NCBI RefSeq assembly: GCF_001651855.1 | Contig: NZ_LNQC01000076.1 | Location: forward strand, 262,572 to 326,571 | Source: Sinorhizobium americanum | Lineage (GTDB): Bacteria; Pseudomonadota; Alphaproteobacteria; Rhizobiales; Rhizobiaceae | DNA: 64,000 nt | Direction of reading: 5' to 3' | In this document: positions 7,989 to 17,599 of the stretch, piece after piece | Layout of the letters: every line of letters begins with the position of its first letter | Numbering within the stretch: position 1 is the stretch's first letter | The notes under the pieces: generated by a model | What the model was told of the DNA's origin: nothing | The model's database searches: none | What the model saw: only the letters and a program-made list of their open reading frames with translations | Position numbers and translations under genes: made by a program

Positions 7989-9077
7989 TTATCCATCCTG
8001 TTCATCGCCCGCATGCCGTAATTCTGGCGCGTCTCGCAGAACCTTTAGCAGAGATTGCGCATTGCCGAAGCCCCCCGACTTCACCGCTGATCGCATCCGC
8101 CCGCCGCCCCGGCGCTCCGTCTCGAACCAGGGAATCCCCGCCTCGATCTCGCCCCTCGGCAACAGCACGCGAGCCCCCAGCGTATGCAGGATAGCATAGG
8201 CCGTATCACCACCGCCCATCATCAGCATGTCGGGCGCTAAGGCGGCGACGAGACGGGAAACGCCTGCGGCGAAGCGTTCCGCCACGATCTCCGGTCTCTC
8301 GGCCAACGCGCCGGTGCATCTCAACAACGCCGGCAGCCGCGCCGGCCCCCGCTCATCGGGCACGTCGCCGCCCGGTGCATCGACGTGACTGGCAACGAGA
8401 CCACTGTCGAGCAGCACCGCCATCTGCGTCTCGGTGATCGGATCGCGCGAACCGAAGGCAAAGAGCGTGCGCGGCGACGGCGCGAAAGCTGCCGGCGACG
8501 AATGCCGGGCGAGCCGCCGGGCAAGCGCCCGCCCCAGGCCGCGTGCCCCAACGCCGACGGTGGTCCACCAATCGATGCTTTCGATTACGTCATCGAGGTC
8601 TTCGTCTGAGGCCGCGTCGGCAATGCGGGCGCCCATGGTGCGGCCGGAGAAGAGCGGCGCTATCGGCAGTGGTTCATCGACACCGAAACCGACGACACGG
8701 GCTTCGCGGGTGTAGCGTCCCTGGTCGGGCACGGCGGGCGCGACAGCCAAGCGCCGACGGCCGCTGGCAAGGGCGAGCGCTTCGCTCTCGGCCGCGACAT
8801 TGCCCTTGAGCCGCGAGTCGATCTTTTTCAGCACGAATTCGGGCGAGGCCCGGTTTATAGTGGTGGCAGCCTGCCTGACGCAACCCGCAGCCTGGACGGG
8901 ATCGAGCGCGCGCGACACCGTATTGACGACGACGACCTCGGCGCCGGTCGCAATCGCCGCCTCAACTGCCCCGACATCGAGCGCCACCGCGACGTTCAGG
9001 CCTGCGTCAACGAAGGGCGTTCCGGTATCGAGAGCGCCCGTCAGGTCGTCGGCGACGATGGCGACTTTGAGGGTCAT
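7989..9077 (-). CDS. Four-carbon acid-sugar kinase family protein (DUF1537; OtnK/DtnK-like)
   Basis: A 362-residue two-domain kinase. The N-terminal substrate domain opens with IVADDLTGALDTG and contains KKIDSRLKGN. The C-terminal nucleotide-binding domain contains LMMGGGDTAYAIL and ends around AVKSGGFGN. Family members phosphorylate D-erythronate, D- or L-threonate or 2-keto-tetronates at C4. It is shorter than the usual 400-430 residues. The PdxA2-like gene at 18754 could oxidise and decarboxylate the 4-phosphate to dihydroxyacetone phosphate, as in the D-threonate route. The gene follows the ABC ATPase gene closely, in the same transcript. Confidence 0.85.
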   Translation of the reverse strand: MTLKVAIVADDLTGALDTGTPFVDAGLNVAVALDVGAVEAAIATGAEVVVVNTVSRALDPVQAAGCVRQAATTINRASPEFVLKKIDSRLKGNVAAESEALALASGRRRLAVAPAVPDQGRYTREARVVGFGVDEPLPIAPLFSGRTMGARIADAASDEDLDDVIESIDWWTTVGVGARGLGRALARRLARHSSPAAFAPSPRTLFAFGSRDPITETQMAVLLDSGLVASHVDAPGGDVPDERGPARLPALLRCTGALAERPEIVAERFAAGVSRLVAALAPDMLMMGGGDTAYAILHTLGARVLLPRGEIEAGIPWFETERRGGGRMRSAVKSGGFGNAQSLLKVLRDAPELRHAGDEQDG

Positions 9078-9078
9078 G

Positions 9079-10062
9079 CTATTCGCCGTTCACGGCGTGG
9101 CAGGCGACGAGATGCCCGGGCCGCGCCTCCTTCCACTTCGGAACCACCCGGCGGCAGACCTCCATGGCGATCGGGCAGCGCGTGTGGAAGCGACAGCCGG
9201 AGGGCGGGGCAAGCGGGCTCGGCACGTCACCTTCGAGAATCTGCCGCTTGCGGCTGCGCTCATGTTCGGGGTCGGTTTCAGGCACCGCCGAGAGCAGCGC
9301 CTTGGTATAGGGATGCAATGGCGTCTCGAAGAGCGCGTCGCGGCTGGCAAGCTCGGCGAGCCGACCGAGATACATGACGCCGACGCGGGTCGAGATGTGG
9401 CGTACGACCGCCAGGTCGTGGGCGATGAACAGGTAGGTGAGGCGGTACTTCTCCTGCAGATCGAGCAGCAGATTGATGATCTGCGCCTGGATCGACACGT
9501 CGAGCGCCGAGATCGCTTCGTCGCAGACGATGAACTTCGGCTGGCAGGCGAGCGCCCGGGCAATTGCCACACGCTGGCGTTGGCCGCCGGAAAGCTCGTG
9601 CGGATAGCGTGAGGCGAAGCGCGGCGGCAGGCCGACATCGGTCAGCAGTGCCGCAACCTTCGCTTCGAGTTCCGCTTTCGGGGCGAGGTTGTGGAACAGG
9701 ATAGGCTCGCCGCTCGCCTCGCCGACCGTCATGCGTGGGTTGAGCGTCGAATAGGGGTCCTGAAAGACGATCTGGAGGTCACGCCGGAAGCGCCGCATCC
9801 GCTTCTCGTCAAGCGCGGTCAAATCCTGGCCCTTGTAGAGGACCTTACCGGAGGTCGCCCGATGCAGGTTCAGGATGGTGAAGCCGGTGGTCGACTTGCC
9901 GCAACCCGACTCGCCGACGAGGCTGAGCGTCTCGCCTTCGACGATATCGAGGCTGACATCGTCGAGCGCGTGCACCGTCGCCGCCCGTTCACCGAAGGCG
10001 CCGAGCCGCACATGGAAGTGCTTGACGAGGTTTTCTATCTTCAGCAGAGGTTCTGCAGCCAT
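9079..10062 (-). CDS. Peptide-type ABC transporter ATP-binding protein (DppF/OppF-like)
   Basis: A 327-residue ATPase. Walker [11 protein letters not shown]-loop [10 protein letters not shown], signature [15 protein letters not shown] and Walker [12 protein letters not shown] are all present. The C-terminal oligopeptide-transporter domain has its Cys-rich [15 protein letters not shown] segment. The start at 10062 forms a one-base TGATG overlap with the upstream ATPase stop, indicating translational coupling; the open frame itself reaches 10158. It is the second ATPase of the Dpp-like importer encoded from 14853 leftward. Confidence 0.9.
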   Translation of the reverse strand: MAAEPLLKIENLVKHFHVRLGAFGERAATVHALDDVSLDIVEGETLSLVGESGCGKSTTGFTILNLHRATSGKVLYKGQDLTALDEKRMRRFRRDLQIVFQDPYSTLNPRMTVGEASGEPILFHNLAPKAELEAKVAALLTDVGLPPRFASRYPHELSGGQRQRVAIARALACQPKFIVCDEAISALDVSIQAQIINLLLDLQEKYRLTYLFIAHDLAVVRHISTRVGVMYLGRLAELASRDALFETPLHPYTKALLSAVPETDPEHERSRKRQILEGDVPSPLAPPSGCRFHTRCPIAMEVCRRVVPKWKEARPGHLVACHAVNGE

Positions 10063-11060
10063 CAGGCGGCCTCCAGGGCTTTTTCGACGGCGAAGCAGGC
10101 GGCGCGGTGGCTTCCTGCAGCGGAAACGGGCTCGAGCTTCGGCACATGCGTGCGACAAATGTCCATCGCCAGCGGACAGCGCGGCGCGAAGGGACAGCCC
10201 TGAGGCCGGCGGCCGGGTTCCGGCGGTGTGCCGCCGATCGAGTTCAGCCGCGAGGCGGGCGCGTCGGAGAGCTTCGGGATCGAGGCGAGCAGCCCGCGCG
10301 TATAGGGGTGGCGCGGACTGGCGTAGAGCGCGTCGACCGGCGCGTCCTCGACGACGGTGCCGGCGTAAAGCACGACGACGCGGTCCACGAGCCCGGCGAT
10401 CAGTGCCAGGTCATGGGTGATCCAGACGACCGACATGCCCAGCTTTTCGCGCAAACCCTTTACCAGGTCGACGATCTGCGCCTGTATCGTCACGTCGAGT
10501 GCCGTCGTCGGCTCGTCGGCGATCAACAGCTTCGGCTCGCAGGCAAGGCCGATCGCGATCATGACGCGCTGGCGCATGCCGCCGGAGAGTTCGTGCGGAT
10601 AGGCCTGGATGCGCTCCTCAGGCCCCGGAATGCCGACCAGACGGAGCAGCTCGATCGCGCGTTCGCGGGCTTGCTTCCTGTTCATGCCGCGATGGTAGAT
10701 CAACGGCTCCGCGAGCTGGTCGCCGATCCGCATCACCGGGTTGAGGGACGTCACCGGATCCTGAAAGACGAAGCCGATGTCGCCACCGCGCACCTTCCTG
10801 AGCTCCCGGTTCGACATCTTCTGCAGGTCGCGGCCGTCGAAATGCGCCTCGCCCTTGGCGACGCGGATCTTGTTGGGCAAAAGCCGCATCAGGCTCAGCA
10901 TTGTGAGGCTCTTGCCGCAGCCGGATTCGCCGACGACGCCGAGCGTCTCGCCCTTGTCGACATGCAGGTCGATGCCGTCGACGATGACCGCCGGTCCGCG
11001 GCGCGTTTCGATTTCGACTGTCAGTCCCCTGACGTCGAGCAGGCGGTTCTTCCCGGTCAT
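10062..11060 (-). CDS. Peptide-type ABC transporter ATP-binding protein (DppD/OppD-like)
   Basis: A 332-residue ATPase with Walker [12 protein letters not shown]-loop [10 protein letters not shown], signature [15 protein letters not shown] and Walker [13 protein letters not shown]. The C-terminal region has [14 protein letters not shown] of the oligopeptide/dipeptide ATPase family. The start at 11060 overlaps the permease stop in an ATGA arrangement. A longer frame reaches 11627 but covers the permease gene. It pairs with the DppF-like ATPase to power one importer. Confidence 0.9.
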   Translation of the reverse strand: MTGKNRLLDVRGLTVEIETRRGPAVIVDGIDLHVDKGETLGVVGESGCGKSLTMLSLMRLLPNKIRVAKGEAHFDGRDLQKMSNRELRKVRGGDIGFVFQDPVTSLNPVMRIGDQLAEPLIYHRGMNRKQARERAIELLRLVGIPGPEERIQAYPHELSGGMRQRVMIAIGLACEPKLLIADEPTTALDVTIQAQIVDLVKGLREKLGMSVVWITHDLALIAGLVDRVVVLYAGTVVEDAPVDALYASPRHPYTRGLLASIPKLSDAPASRLNSIGGTPPEPGRRPQGCPFAPRCPLAMDICRTHVPKLEPVSAAGSHRAACFAVEKALEAA

Positions 11061-12016
11061 TTGCTGCCTCGCGGGTTCAGAGCATCGTTGAGGCCGTCGC
11101 CGAGGAATGAGAAGGCGACGGATGCGAGACCGAGGACGGCCGCCGGTGCCGCAAGCAGGTGCGGGTAGTGCTGCCAGACCCGCAGGCCGTCCGAGATCAT
11201 GTTGCCCCAGCTCGGGGTCGGCGGATTGACGCCGACGCCCAGGAACGAGAAGGCGCTCTCGAGCACCATTGCCGTGCCGAGGCCGGCGCTGACGGCGACG
11301 ATCAGCGGCCCGAGCGCGTTCGGGATCACGTAGCGCATCAGGATGATGCGGTTGGAAAGTCCGAGCGCCTGCGCGGCGGTGATATAGGGGCGGCTGCGGA
11401 TGGAGAGCACCTGGGCACGCACTAGGCGCGCATAGGGCGGCCAGGAGATCAGCGCCATGGAGCCGAAGACCAGCAGGAAATCGATCCAGACCGTCTCGCG
11501 GTAGAACGGGTTCAGCGTTTCGAGATAGCGCGCCTCCATCCATTGCGCGATCGGCGTCTTCAGCGATGCATTGATCACCACGACGAGAAGCAGGTTGGGC
11601 ACCGACATGGTGACGTCGGTCAGCCACATGATCACCCGGTCGAAGGGATTGCCGAAGAAGCCGGCGACCGCGCCTAGAACCGTGCCGATGACAAGCGCGA
11701 TTGCGGTCACCACGACGGCGACGACAAAGGCGGTCCGCGTGCCGTAGACGACGCGGCTGAAGACGTCGCGGCCGAGATCGTCGGTGCCGAAGAGGTGGGC
11801 GAGGGACGGCGCCTGGTTGCGCGCCTCGAGGTCCTGGCTAAGGAAATCATAGGGCGTCAGATAGGGGCCGAACAGCGCGACGAATGCGAGCAGGATAATG
11901 ACGCCGAGGCCGAAGATCGCCAGGCGGTTTCGTTTCAGCCGGTACCAGGCATCGCGCCACAGGCTGACCGGCGCTTCTTCGACGAGAGGGGCGGGCTGGG
12001 CTTGAACGGTGGACAT
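11057..12016 (-). CDS. Peptide-type ABC transporter permease (DppC/OppC-like)
   Basis: A 319-residue inner-membrane permease. The N-terminal OppC-type cytoplasmic segment (LWRDAWYRLKRNRLAIFGL) leads into the first helix. HLFGTDDLGRDVFSRVVYGTR is the family motif before the core, and the EAA loop near residue 215 reads AAQALGLSNRIILMRYVIPN. The ATG at 12016 is preceded by GAGGAG, one base after the upstream permease stop. It forms the channel with the DppB-like protein. Confidence 0.9.
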   Translation of the reverse strand: MSTVQAQPAPLVEEAPVSLWRDAWYRLKRNRLAIFGLGVIILLAFVALFGPYLTPYDFLSQDLEARNQAPSLAHLFGTDDLGRDVFSRVVYGTRTAFVVAVVVTAIALVIGTVLGAVAGFFGNPFDRVIMWLTDVTMSVPNLLLVVVINASLKTPIAQWMEARYLETLNPFYRETVWIDFLLVFGSMALISWPPYARLVRAQVLSIRSRPYITAAQALGLSNRIILMRYVIPNALGPLIVAVSAGLGTAMVLESAFSFLGVGVNPPTPSWGNMISDGLRVWQHYPHLLAAPAAVLGLASVAFSFLGDGLNDALNPRGSK

Positions 12017-12017
12017 G

Positions 12018-12974
12018 TCAGCGGCTCCTCTTCGCATCGACGGCGCGCGGATCGAGAAGCGGATAGAGGACGTCGACCAGCAGGTTGGAGATCATCACCA
12101 GGAACGAGCCGATGAGGGTGATCGCCAGGATCACAGGATAGTCGGAATTGGTGAGCGCCTTGACGGTCAGGCGGCCGAGACCCGGCAGGCCGAAGACGAG
12201 CTCCACGAAGATCGCGCCATTGACGATGGTGATCATGATGAGGCCGAGCTGGGTGACGACCGGGGTCAGCACCGGCCGCAGGATATGCTTGAGTGCCACG
12301 ACAATCTCCGGCACGCCCTTTGCCCGGGCGGTGCGGACGAAATCCTCGGACAGTACCTCGATGACCGCGGCGCGCGTCTGGCGGATGATGAGGGCGATCG
12401 GCTGGAAGGACAGCACAATCAGCGGCAGGAGGATGCGGATGTCGAAAACGCCGCCCCAGCCATAGGGTACGTTGACGCCGGGCAGTAGCACGATGAGGCC
12501 GACCATCAGCAAGGGTCCGGCGACGTAGGCGGGGATCGCCCAGAGGAAAAGCGCCGAGCCGAGGATGATGTAGTCGAGGCGGCGGTTCTGATTGAGCGCC
12601 GCGATCATGCCGAGCGGGATGGCGACGAGCGCGGTCAGGATGATCGAACAGAGCGCCAGCTTGAAGGAGACGGGTGCGGCTGCCTTGACCATTGCCCAGA
12701 CGGAGCGCCCGGAGTTCAGCGAGTTGCCGAAATCGCCCTGGAGCAGGTTCCAGACATAATAACCGAACTGCTCAATGAAAGGCTTGTTGAGCCCGGCGCT
12801 TTCGCGGATCGCCTCGATGCGTTCCGGATTATAGGCGACGTCCCCCGGCGCACGCAGGAAGATCAGCTTGATCGGGTCGCCGGCGCCATAAAAGGCGAGC
12901 GCGTAGACGGCCATCATCACCAAGAGAACCGATGGTATCCAGATGGCAAATCGTGTCGCGACGTAACGCAGCAT
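12018..12974 (-). CDS. Peptide-type ABC transporter permease (DppB/OppB-like)
   Basis: A 318-residue permease starting MLRYVATRFAIWIPSVLL, with the N-terminal OppB-type helix, the LNKPFIEQFGYYVWNLLQGDFGNSL segment and the EAA loop VRTARAKGVPEIVVALKHI. The ATG at 12974 follows GAAGGAG; the open frame continues to 13304. It lies 230 bases after the binding-protein gene, with a stem-loop in between that would favour higher yield of the binding protein. Confidence 0.9.
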   Translation of the reverse strand: MLRYVATRFAIWIPSVLLVMMAVYALAFYGAGDPIKLIFLRAPGDVAYNPERIEAIRESAGLNKPFIEQFGYYVWNLLQGDFGNSLNSGRSVWAMVKAAAPVSFKLALCSIILTALVAIPLGMIAALNQNRRLDYIILGSALFLWAIPAYVAGPLLMVGLIVLLPGVNVPYGWGGVFDIRILLPLIVLSFQPIALIIRQTRAAVIEVLSEDFVRTARAKGVPEIVVALKHILRPVLTPVVTQLGLIMITIVNGAIFVELVFGLPGLGRLTVKALTNSDYPVILAITLIGSFLVMISNLLVDVLYPLLDPRAVDAKRSR

Positions 12975-13139
12975 GTCGCTCCTTCCTCCCGCATGCCGGC
13001 CGGTGGACCCGCTCTGAAGACCGCCGGAACTCATGCATTGCCCTGTGCCGGCGCCGAGGCCAAGGGGCGTTGGGCTACCGGCCGTTCTTGCGCGAGGCCC
13101 GCTATGCAAGACAAAGCTTCGGTCCATGCGCTTAATCGA

Positions 13140-13165
13140 GCGCGAAGGCCGATCAGCCTTCGCGC
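13140..13165 (-). terminator. Intercistronic stem-loop after the binding-protein gene
   Basis: GCGCGAAGGC (13140-13149), a 6-base loop and GCCTTCGCGC (13156-13165) form a perfect 10-bp stem between the binding-protein stop and the DppB-like start. There is no clear T-tract. It is likely a partial terminator or 3'-end stabiliser that raises binding-protein expression relative to the permeases. Confidence 0.6.
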
Positions 13166-13203
13166 GACTTGTCCCGTCTAAGGTCGACAGCAGCCGGCCG
13201 GTA

Positions 13204-14853
13204 TCAGCCGACCGAAATCTCCCACGGCTTGGCGACCTGCCAGTCGAGGTTCTTGTCGATGCCCTTGACCTCGGCGGTGGCCCAACGCGACATCGCCTGA
13301 GCATACCAGGGGATGAAGGTCCAGTCGTCGCGGAAGGCCTTCTGGGCTTCCTGGGCGAGCGCCACGCGCTGCGGATCGTCGGCCGCCTTCGTCGAGGCTT
13401 CCTTCAGCAGGCTATCGACCTTCTCGTTCTTGTAGCCGCCGAGCTTGTTCTGGGCGTTGGAAGACGTCGAGGCGATCGAGCCCTGCAGGTAGGAGACGGC
13501 ATCCGGAACACGGGTGCCGACGTCGTCGCGGAAGATTTGTACGGCGTTTTGGTCCGGGCCGGCATAGGCGTCTTGTTGCGGCTTCATGTCGACGGCCGAG
13601 ATGCCGAGGTTCTGGCGCCATTGCTCGGCGATGAACTGCGCCGCCGCTTCGATCGCCGGGCCTGAAACACCGACGAAGAGAAGCTTCGGCAGCTTCTCCG
13701 GTCCGCCATAGCTCGACTCGGCGAGCAGCTGCTTGGCGCCTTCCGGATCGTAAGGGTAGGGGTCGAAGCCGGAATTGTCGGCGCCCGGCACCGAGTTCAG
13801 GATCTGGTCCGTCTTCTTGTGCGGACCGTCGGGGAAGGAGGCCTTCATCAGCCCTTCGCGATCGACGGCGCGGATCAGCGCCTCGCGCACCTTCGGATCG
13901 TCCATCGGCTTGCGCGCCGTGTTGAACCAGAAATGCTGGCTGGTCGGGATGATTGGGCCGGAGGCGAATTCCGCTCCGAGGTCCTGGATGATCGTCGAGG
14001 TGACGAGTTCCGTGTGGGCGTTGAATTCGCCGGATTTCAGGAGCGACGTCGCGGTGACGTTGTCCTCGATCGAGCTGATCTCGATTCGCGCCAGCTTCGG
14101 CTTCGGGCCGAAGAAATTCTCGTTGGGTTCGAAGGTGAGCGTGCCGGCATCGATGTCGATCGTCGTCAGCTTGAACGGACCGGAATAGACGGCGCCGCTG
14201 TCCGGCGTGTACCAATCGGCGATCTCCTCGCCGTCTTCACCGCGCGACTGCTCGACCTTGGTGATCGGCGCAATGTGGTTGGCAAGGCGCATGAAGAAGA
14301 TCGGGTCGGCTTCGCTCAGCGTCACGACGACGGTGCCTTCGTCGGGCGTCGCGATGCCGGAAATTTCCTTGGCGCTGCCGCCGCTTACCTCCGCATAGCC
14401 GGCGACCTTGCTCAACACCTGGTCGGCGCGCTGGCTCTTAGTATTCGGCATCGCCGCGACGTTCCAGGAGCCCTTGACGTCTTCGGCGGTGATCTTGCTG
14501 CCGTCGGAGAAGGTGGCCTTGGGATCGATCTTGAAGGTCCAGACCTTGTCGCCCTCCGAGGACTCCCAGCTCGTGAAGACATAGGGATTGATCTTGCCTT
14601 CGCTGTCGAAGAACATCGGCGAGGCCCACCAGATAGAATTCCAGCGATAGGGAACACCGCCGCCGCGCAGTGGCGACCAGTCCTGGTTGAAGGCCGGATT
14701 GGCAACCTTCAGCACCTGGCCTTCCTGCGCCATCACAATGCGTGCGTTCATGCCGGCGATCGTCAGCGCCACCGTGGCGCCAAGGCCGAGCTTCAGCGCC
14801 TCCCGCCGCGAGATGCCCGCCGCTGCGGAGTCGAGGTCATTCCGTCTGGTCAT
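13204..14853 (-). CDS. ABC transporter substrate-binding protein (SBP family 5), Tat-exported
   Basis: A 549-residue periplasmic binding protein. The N-terminus carries a twin-arginine signal, SRREALKLGLGA, with a hydrophobic stretch ending at VMAQEG. The mature part shows the family-5 pattern: ...EDVKGSWNVAAMP near residue 120, AREALIRAVDREGL near 320 and YDPEGAKQLLAES near 365. GAGGAA precedes the ATG. Family-5 proteins bind peptides but also sugars, opines and sugar acids. The linkage to DUF1537 and PdxA2-like genes suggests a sugar-acid-containing ligand. Tat export is somewhat unusual for this family. Confidence 0.9.
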   Translation of the reverse strand: MTRRNDLDSAAAGISRREALKLGLGATVALTIAGMNARIVMAQEGQVLKVANPAFNQDWSPLRGGGVPYRWNSIWWASPMFFDSEGKINPYVFTSWESSEGDKVWTFKIDPKATFSDGSKITAEDVKGSWNVAAMPNTKSQRADQVLSKVAGYAEVSGGSAKEISGIATPDEGTVVVTLSEADPIFFMRLANHIAPITKVEQSRGEDGEEIADWYTPDSGAVYSGPFKLTTIDIDAGTLTFEPNENFFGPKPKLARIEISSIEDNVTATSLLKSGEFNAHTELVTSTIIQDLGAEFASGPIIPTSQHFWFNTARKPMDDPKVREALIRAVDREGLMKASFPDGPHKKTDQILNSVPGADNSGFDPYPYDPEGAKQLLAESSYGGPEKLPKLLFVGVSGPAIEAAAQFIAEQWRQNLGISAVDMKPQQDAYAGPDQNAVQIFRDDVGTRVPDAVSYLQGSIASTSSNAQNKLGGYKNEKVDSLLKEASTKAADDPQRVALAQEAQKAFRDDWTFIPWYAQAMSRWATAEVKGIDKNLDWQVAKPWEISVG

Positions 14854-15179
14854 GTCTTCCTCCCGTGCGTGAAATCGAGCGCCTCCGCTCTCCCCGGGAT
14901 CATGGCGCTCTGATTGGCCCTACACTGGACTATATTGTAAATATGTCAACTAAAATAGCGTGTCCTTCGGACGGCGAGATTGGTTCCCCTAAAAAAAATC
15001 ACATAATCAATCGGTTAGTGTAGCGCAAAAATTTCGGCTCCGTTTTTCATATTGACAACAGGGGCGATGTTGCACCAAACAGTGGCGATGAAACGCGCGC
15101 GATTGGCGGCGAAAAGCGGTCCGGATGGCCGCATCTGACAAGTTCGTCAGCCGTTTGCGGGACCGCGGAGGAGGCACAG
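14854..15179. other. Divergent intergenic control region of the sugar-acid locus
   Basis: This 326-base, AT-richer stretch separates the binding-protein gene from the aldolase gene and must hold both promoters. It contains two related AT-rich elements, one around TTGTAAATATGTCAA (14935-14949) and one around ATTGACAAC (15051-15059), possible half-related GntR sites. I see no convincing open frame. Confidence 0.5.
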
Positions 15180-16088
15180 ATGAACGGACGACATGTGGTA
15201 ACCGGTGTTTATTGCGCTGCCGCGACGCCGCTTAAAGCGAGCGGCGACCCCGATCTCGCGCTCTTTGCCGAGCATTGCGGCAGGCTGCTTGCGGAAGGGT
15301 GCCATGGCATCGCCCTCCTCGGCACGACCGGCGAGGCCAATTCGTTTTCCCAGGACGAGCGCAGGGCGATCCTGGAAAGCGCCCTTGCGGCGGGTATTGC
15401 TTCCGACCGGCTGATGCCGGGCACCGGAGTTGCCGCCATACCGGAAACGGTCGCGCTGACGAAGCATGCGCTCTCACTCGGGGTGACCAAGGTCGTGATG
15501 CTTCCGCCGTTCTACTACAAGGGTGTCAGTGATGAGGGCATCTACGCCGCATATTCGCAGATCCTTGAAACGATTGGCGACAGTCAACTCAAGGTGATCC
15601 TGTATCATATCCCGCAGATCTCCGGCATCCCGCTCTCGATCCCCCTCGTCAAGCGACTCGCGGCGGCCTTTCCGGAGACGATCGTCGGCATCAAGGATTC
15701 CGCCGGCGACTTCGCCAACATGCAGGCCCTGGTGACGGAGCTTCCGGGTTTCTCCGTGCTTGCCGGCGCAGATCCCTTGCTTCTGCCGCTGTTGAAGGCC
15801 GGAGGCGCGGGCTGCATCACCGCGACCTCCAATCTCGTCGCCGATTCCCTGCGGCTGATTTTCGACCATGTTTCGGATCCGGCAAAGGCGACCGAGGTCG
15901 AAGCGGCGCAGGCGCGGATCAATGCCTATCGGACCCTGTCGAATTCCTATGTGCAGATCCCGACGATCAAGGCGATGGTCGCCTTGAAACGCGGTGAGGA
16001 TGCCTGGCTGCGGACGCGCGCGCCGCTCTTGCCTCTGAACGACGGCGAGCGCGCCGACCTCGCTGCAAAGTTCGCGGCTTTGGATTGA
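15180..16088 (+). CDS. DapA-family aldolase/lyase (dihydrodipicolinate synthase superfamily)
   Basis: A 302-residue (beta/alpha)8 enzyme of the class-I N-acetylneuraminate lyase/DapA superfamily. It shows GTTGEANSFSQDER near residue 50, the catalytic Tyr in ILYHIPQISG, and the Schiff-base Lys in VGIKDSAGD near residue 165. It should form or cleave a pyruvate carbon-carbon bond. The context (kinase and PdxA2-like genes, no lysine-biosynthesis genes) argues for a catabolic retro-aldolase acting on a 2-keto-3-deoxy sugar acid rather than a biosynthetic DapA. The start ATG follows GGAGGAGG... purine-rich sequence, and the gene leads the plus-strand operon. Confidence 0.8.
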   Translation: MNGRHVVTGVYCAAATPLKASGDPDLALFAEHCGRLLAEGCHGIALLGTTGEANSFSQDERRAILESALAAGIASDRLMPGTGVAAIPETVALTKHALSLGVTKVVMLPPFYYKGVSDEGIYAAYSQILETIGDSQLKVILYHIPQISGIPLSIPLVKRLAAAFPETIVGIKDSAGDFANMQALVTELPGFSVLAGADPLLLPLLKAGGAGCITATSNLVADSLRLIFDHVSDPAKATEVEAAQARINAYRTLSNSYVQIPTIKAMVALKRGEDAWLRTRAPLLPLNDGERADLAAKFAALD

Positions 16089-16099
16089 GGGAGGATCGG

Positions 16100-17302
16100 A
16101 TGACCTATTCAGCGCTGGAACCGCACGAAGTTCCGTCCCGGATGACGGGCGAGATCGTGCCGAACCCGGCCGAACCCGGCCGCTGCGACGCCTATCTTCC
16201 ATCCCCTTGCGTGCAGAACCACGCCGCCAATCTTGCCTTTCTGCCGGATGGTACGCTGACCTGCGTCTGGTTCGGTGGAACGATGGAGGGCATGGGCGAC
16301 ATTTCAGTTTACATGTCGCGGCTCGAGCCTGGCCAGCGCCACTGGTCCAATCCGGAAAAGATGTCGGACGACCCGCAAAGATCCGAGCAGAATCCATTGA
16401 TCTTCACGGCGCCGGATGGCCGCGTATGGCTGCTCTTTACCTCGCAGACCTCGGGCAACCAGGACGGCGCGGTGGTCAAGCGCCGCATTTCCGAGGATGG
16501 CGGCAAGTCCTTCGGTCCGGGCGAAGTGCTGTGCGACATTCCCGGCACCTTCGTGCGCCAGCCGATCATCGTCAATGGCGCCGGTCAATGGCTGCTGCCG
16601 GTCTTCCGCTGTATCGGCGAGGCGGGCCGACGCTGGACCGGCGACGTCGACCGCGCCGCCGTGCTGATCTCGCGCGACGAGGGCAGGAGCTGGACGATGT
16701 CCGAGGTGCCGGACAGCATCGGCGCGGTTCATATGAACATCGTCCCGTCAGGCGGTGCCGCGATGGTCGCCTTCTATCGCAATCGTTTTGCAAGCCATGT
16801 GCTCAGAAGCCAGTCGGGCGATGCGGGGCTCAGTTGGACGACGCCGGAAGCCGCGGACCTGCCGAACAACAATTCGTCGATCCAGGCAATTCGTATGAAA
16901 AATGGCGCCATTGCAATGGTTTACAACCACAGCAATGCGTCGATGTCGGATGCGCGCCGTCATTCGCTCTATGACGAGATCGAGGCCGCCGATGGCGGGG
17001 AGGGCAGTGGGTCCGCTGAGGCCGTCGCCTCGGCCCGCCCGGCCGTCTGGGGCGTACCCCGCGCACCGCTCAGCCTTGCGTTTTCGACGGATGGCGGTCG
17101 GACATTCCCACGCCGCATCGACCTCGATACCGGCGACGGCTATTGCCTGAGCAACAATTCGAAGGACTCGCTCAACCGCGAATTCTCCTATCCGTCGATT
17201 GTCGAAGACGTCGAAGGCCGGCTGCACGCCGCCTACACCTATTTCCGCCGGGCAATCAAATATGTGCGGCTGGATCCGGGATTCCTCGAAGGCACAAGGT
17301 AG
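16100..17302 (+). CDS. Sialidase-fold (BNR-repeat) protein, cytoplasmic
   Basis: About 400 residues with Asp-box/BNR repeats: SEDGGKSFGPGE near 135, SRDEGRSWTM near 195, GDAGLSWTTPE near 235 and STDGGRTFPR near 325. It is a six-bladed sialidase-type propeller of the exo-alpha-sialidase family. There is no signal peptide, so it acts in the cytoplasm, unlike true secreted sialidases. The ATG at 16100 follows GGGAGGAT, 11 bases after the aldolase stop. It probably hydrolyses or epimerises an imported sugar-acid derivative. A true sialidase role is not supported, because no NanE/NanK-type genes are present. Confidence 0.7.
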   Translation: MTYSALEPHEVPSRMTGEIVPNPAEPGRCDAYLPSPCVQNHAANLAFLPDGTLTCVWFGGTMEGMGDISVYMSRLEPGQRHWSNPEKMSDDPQRSEQNPLIFTAPDGRVWLLFTSQTSGNQDGAVVKRRISEDGGKSFGPGEVLCDIPGTFVRQPIIVNGAGQWLLPVFRCIGEAGRRWTGDVDRAAVLISRDEGRSWTMSEVPDSIGAVHMNIVPSGGAAMVAFYRNRFASHVLRSQSGDAGLSWTTPEAADLPNNNSSIQAIRMKNGAIAMVYNHSNASMSDARRHSLYDEIEAADGGEGSGSAEAVASARPAVWGVPRAPLSLAFSTDGGRTFPRRIDLDTGDGYCLSNNSKDSLNREFSYPSIVEDVEGRLHAAYTYFRRAIKYVRLDPGFLEGTR

Positions 17303-17526
17303 GATAACGGTCCGCTGACGAGGGCGGCCGTGAATTAACAAGTGAGACCTTGTCTGAGTGTCCGGCTTGGATTGAGAGACTGATCGTCGGTTTCGGGCGC
17401 TGCGGATCGTGCAGCTTGCCATTTTTTCTTATTTTCCAACGGCGTAACCTGGCTTCTCTTTTGATGTTGTCAGATATCGAGAAGCGCCAGGAAACGCCTT
17501 TTGGCCGAAATTTTGGGTTGCCGCAC

Positions 17527-17543
17527 TTGCCATTTGATGGCAA
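17527..17543. promoter_or_regulatory. Perfect inverted repeat upstream of the Fe-alcohol dehydrogenase gene
   Basis: TTGCCAT-TTG-ATGGCAA, 7+7 bases with a 3-base spacer, sits 57 bases before the dehydrogenase start in a 297-base gap that holds no gene. A partial TTGCCATTT copy lies at about 17415. It could be an operator for an internal promoter. Confidence 0.45.
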
Positions 17544-17599
17544 TGTGATAACAACTTTACATCTGTTTCGTGCCGTCGGATTCAGGAAGGATCGATCGG

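Noticed and set aside
15180-16088. Lysine-biosynthetic dapA or sialic acid nanA as the name of the aldolase
   Set aside because: The family is right but context (sugar-acid kinase, PdxA2-like gene, no lysine or sialic acid genes) does not support either specific function.
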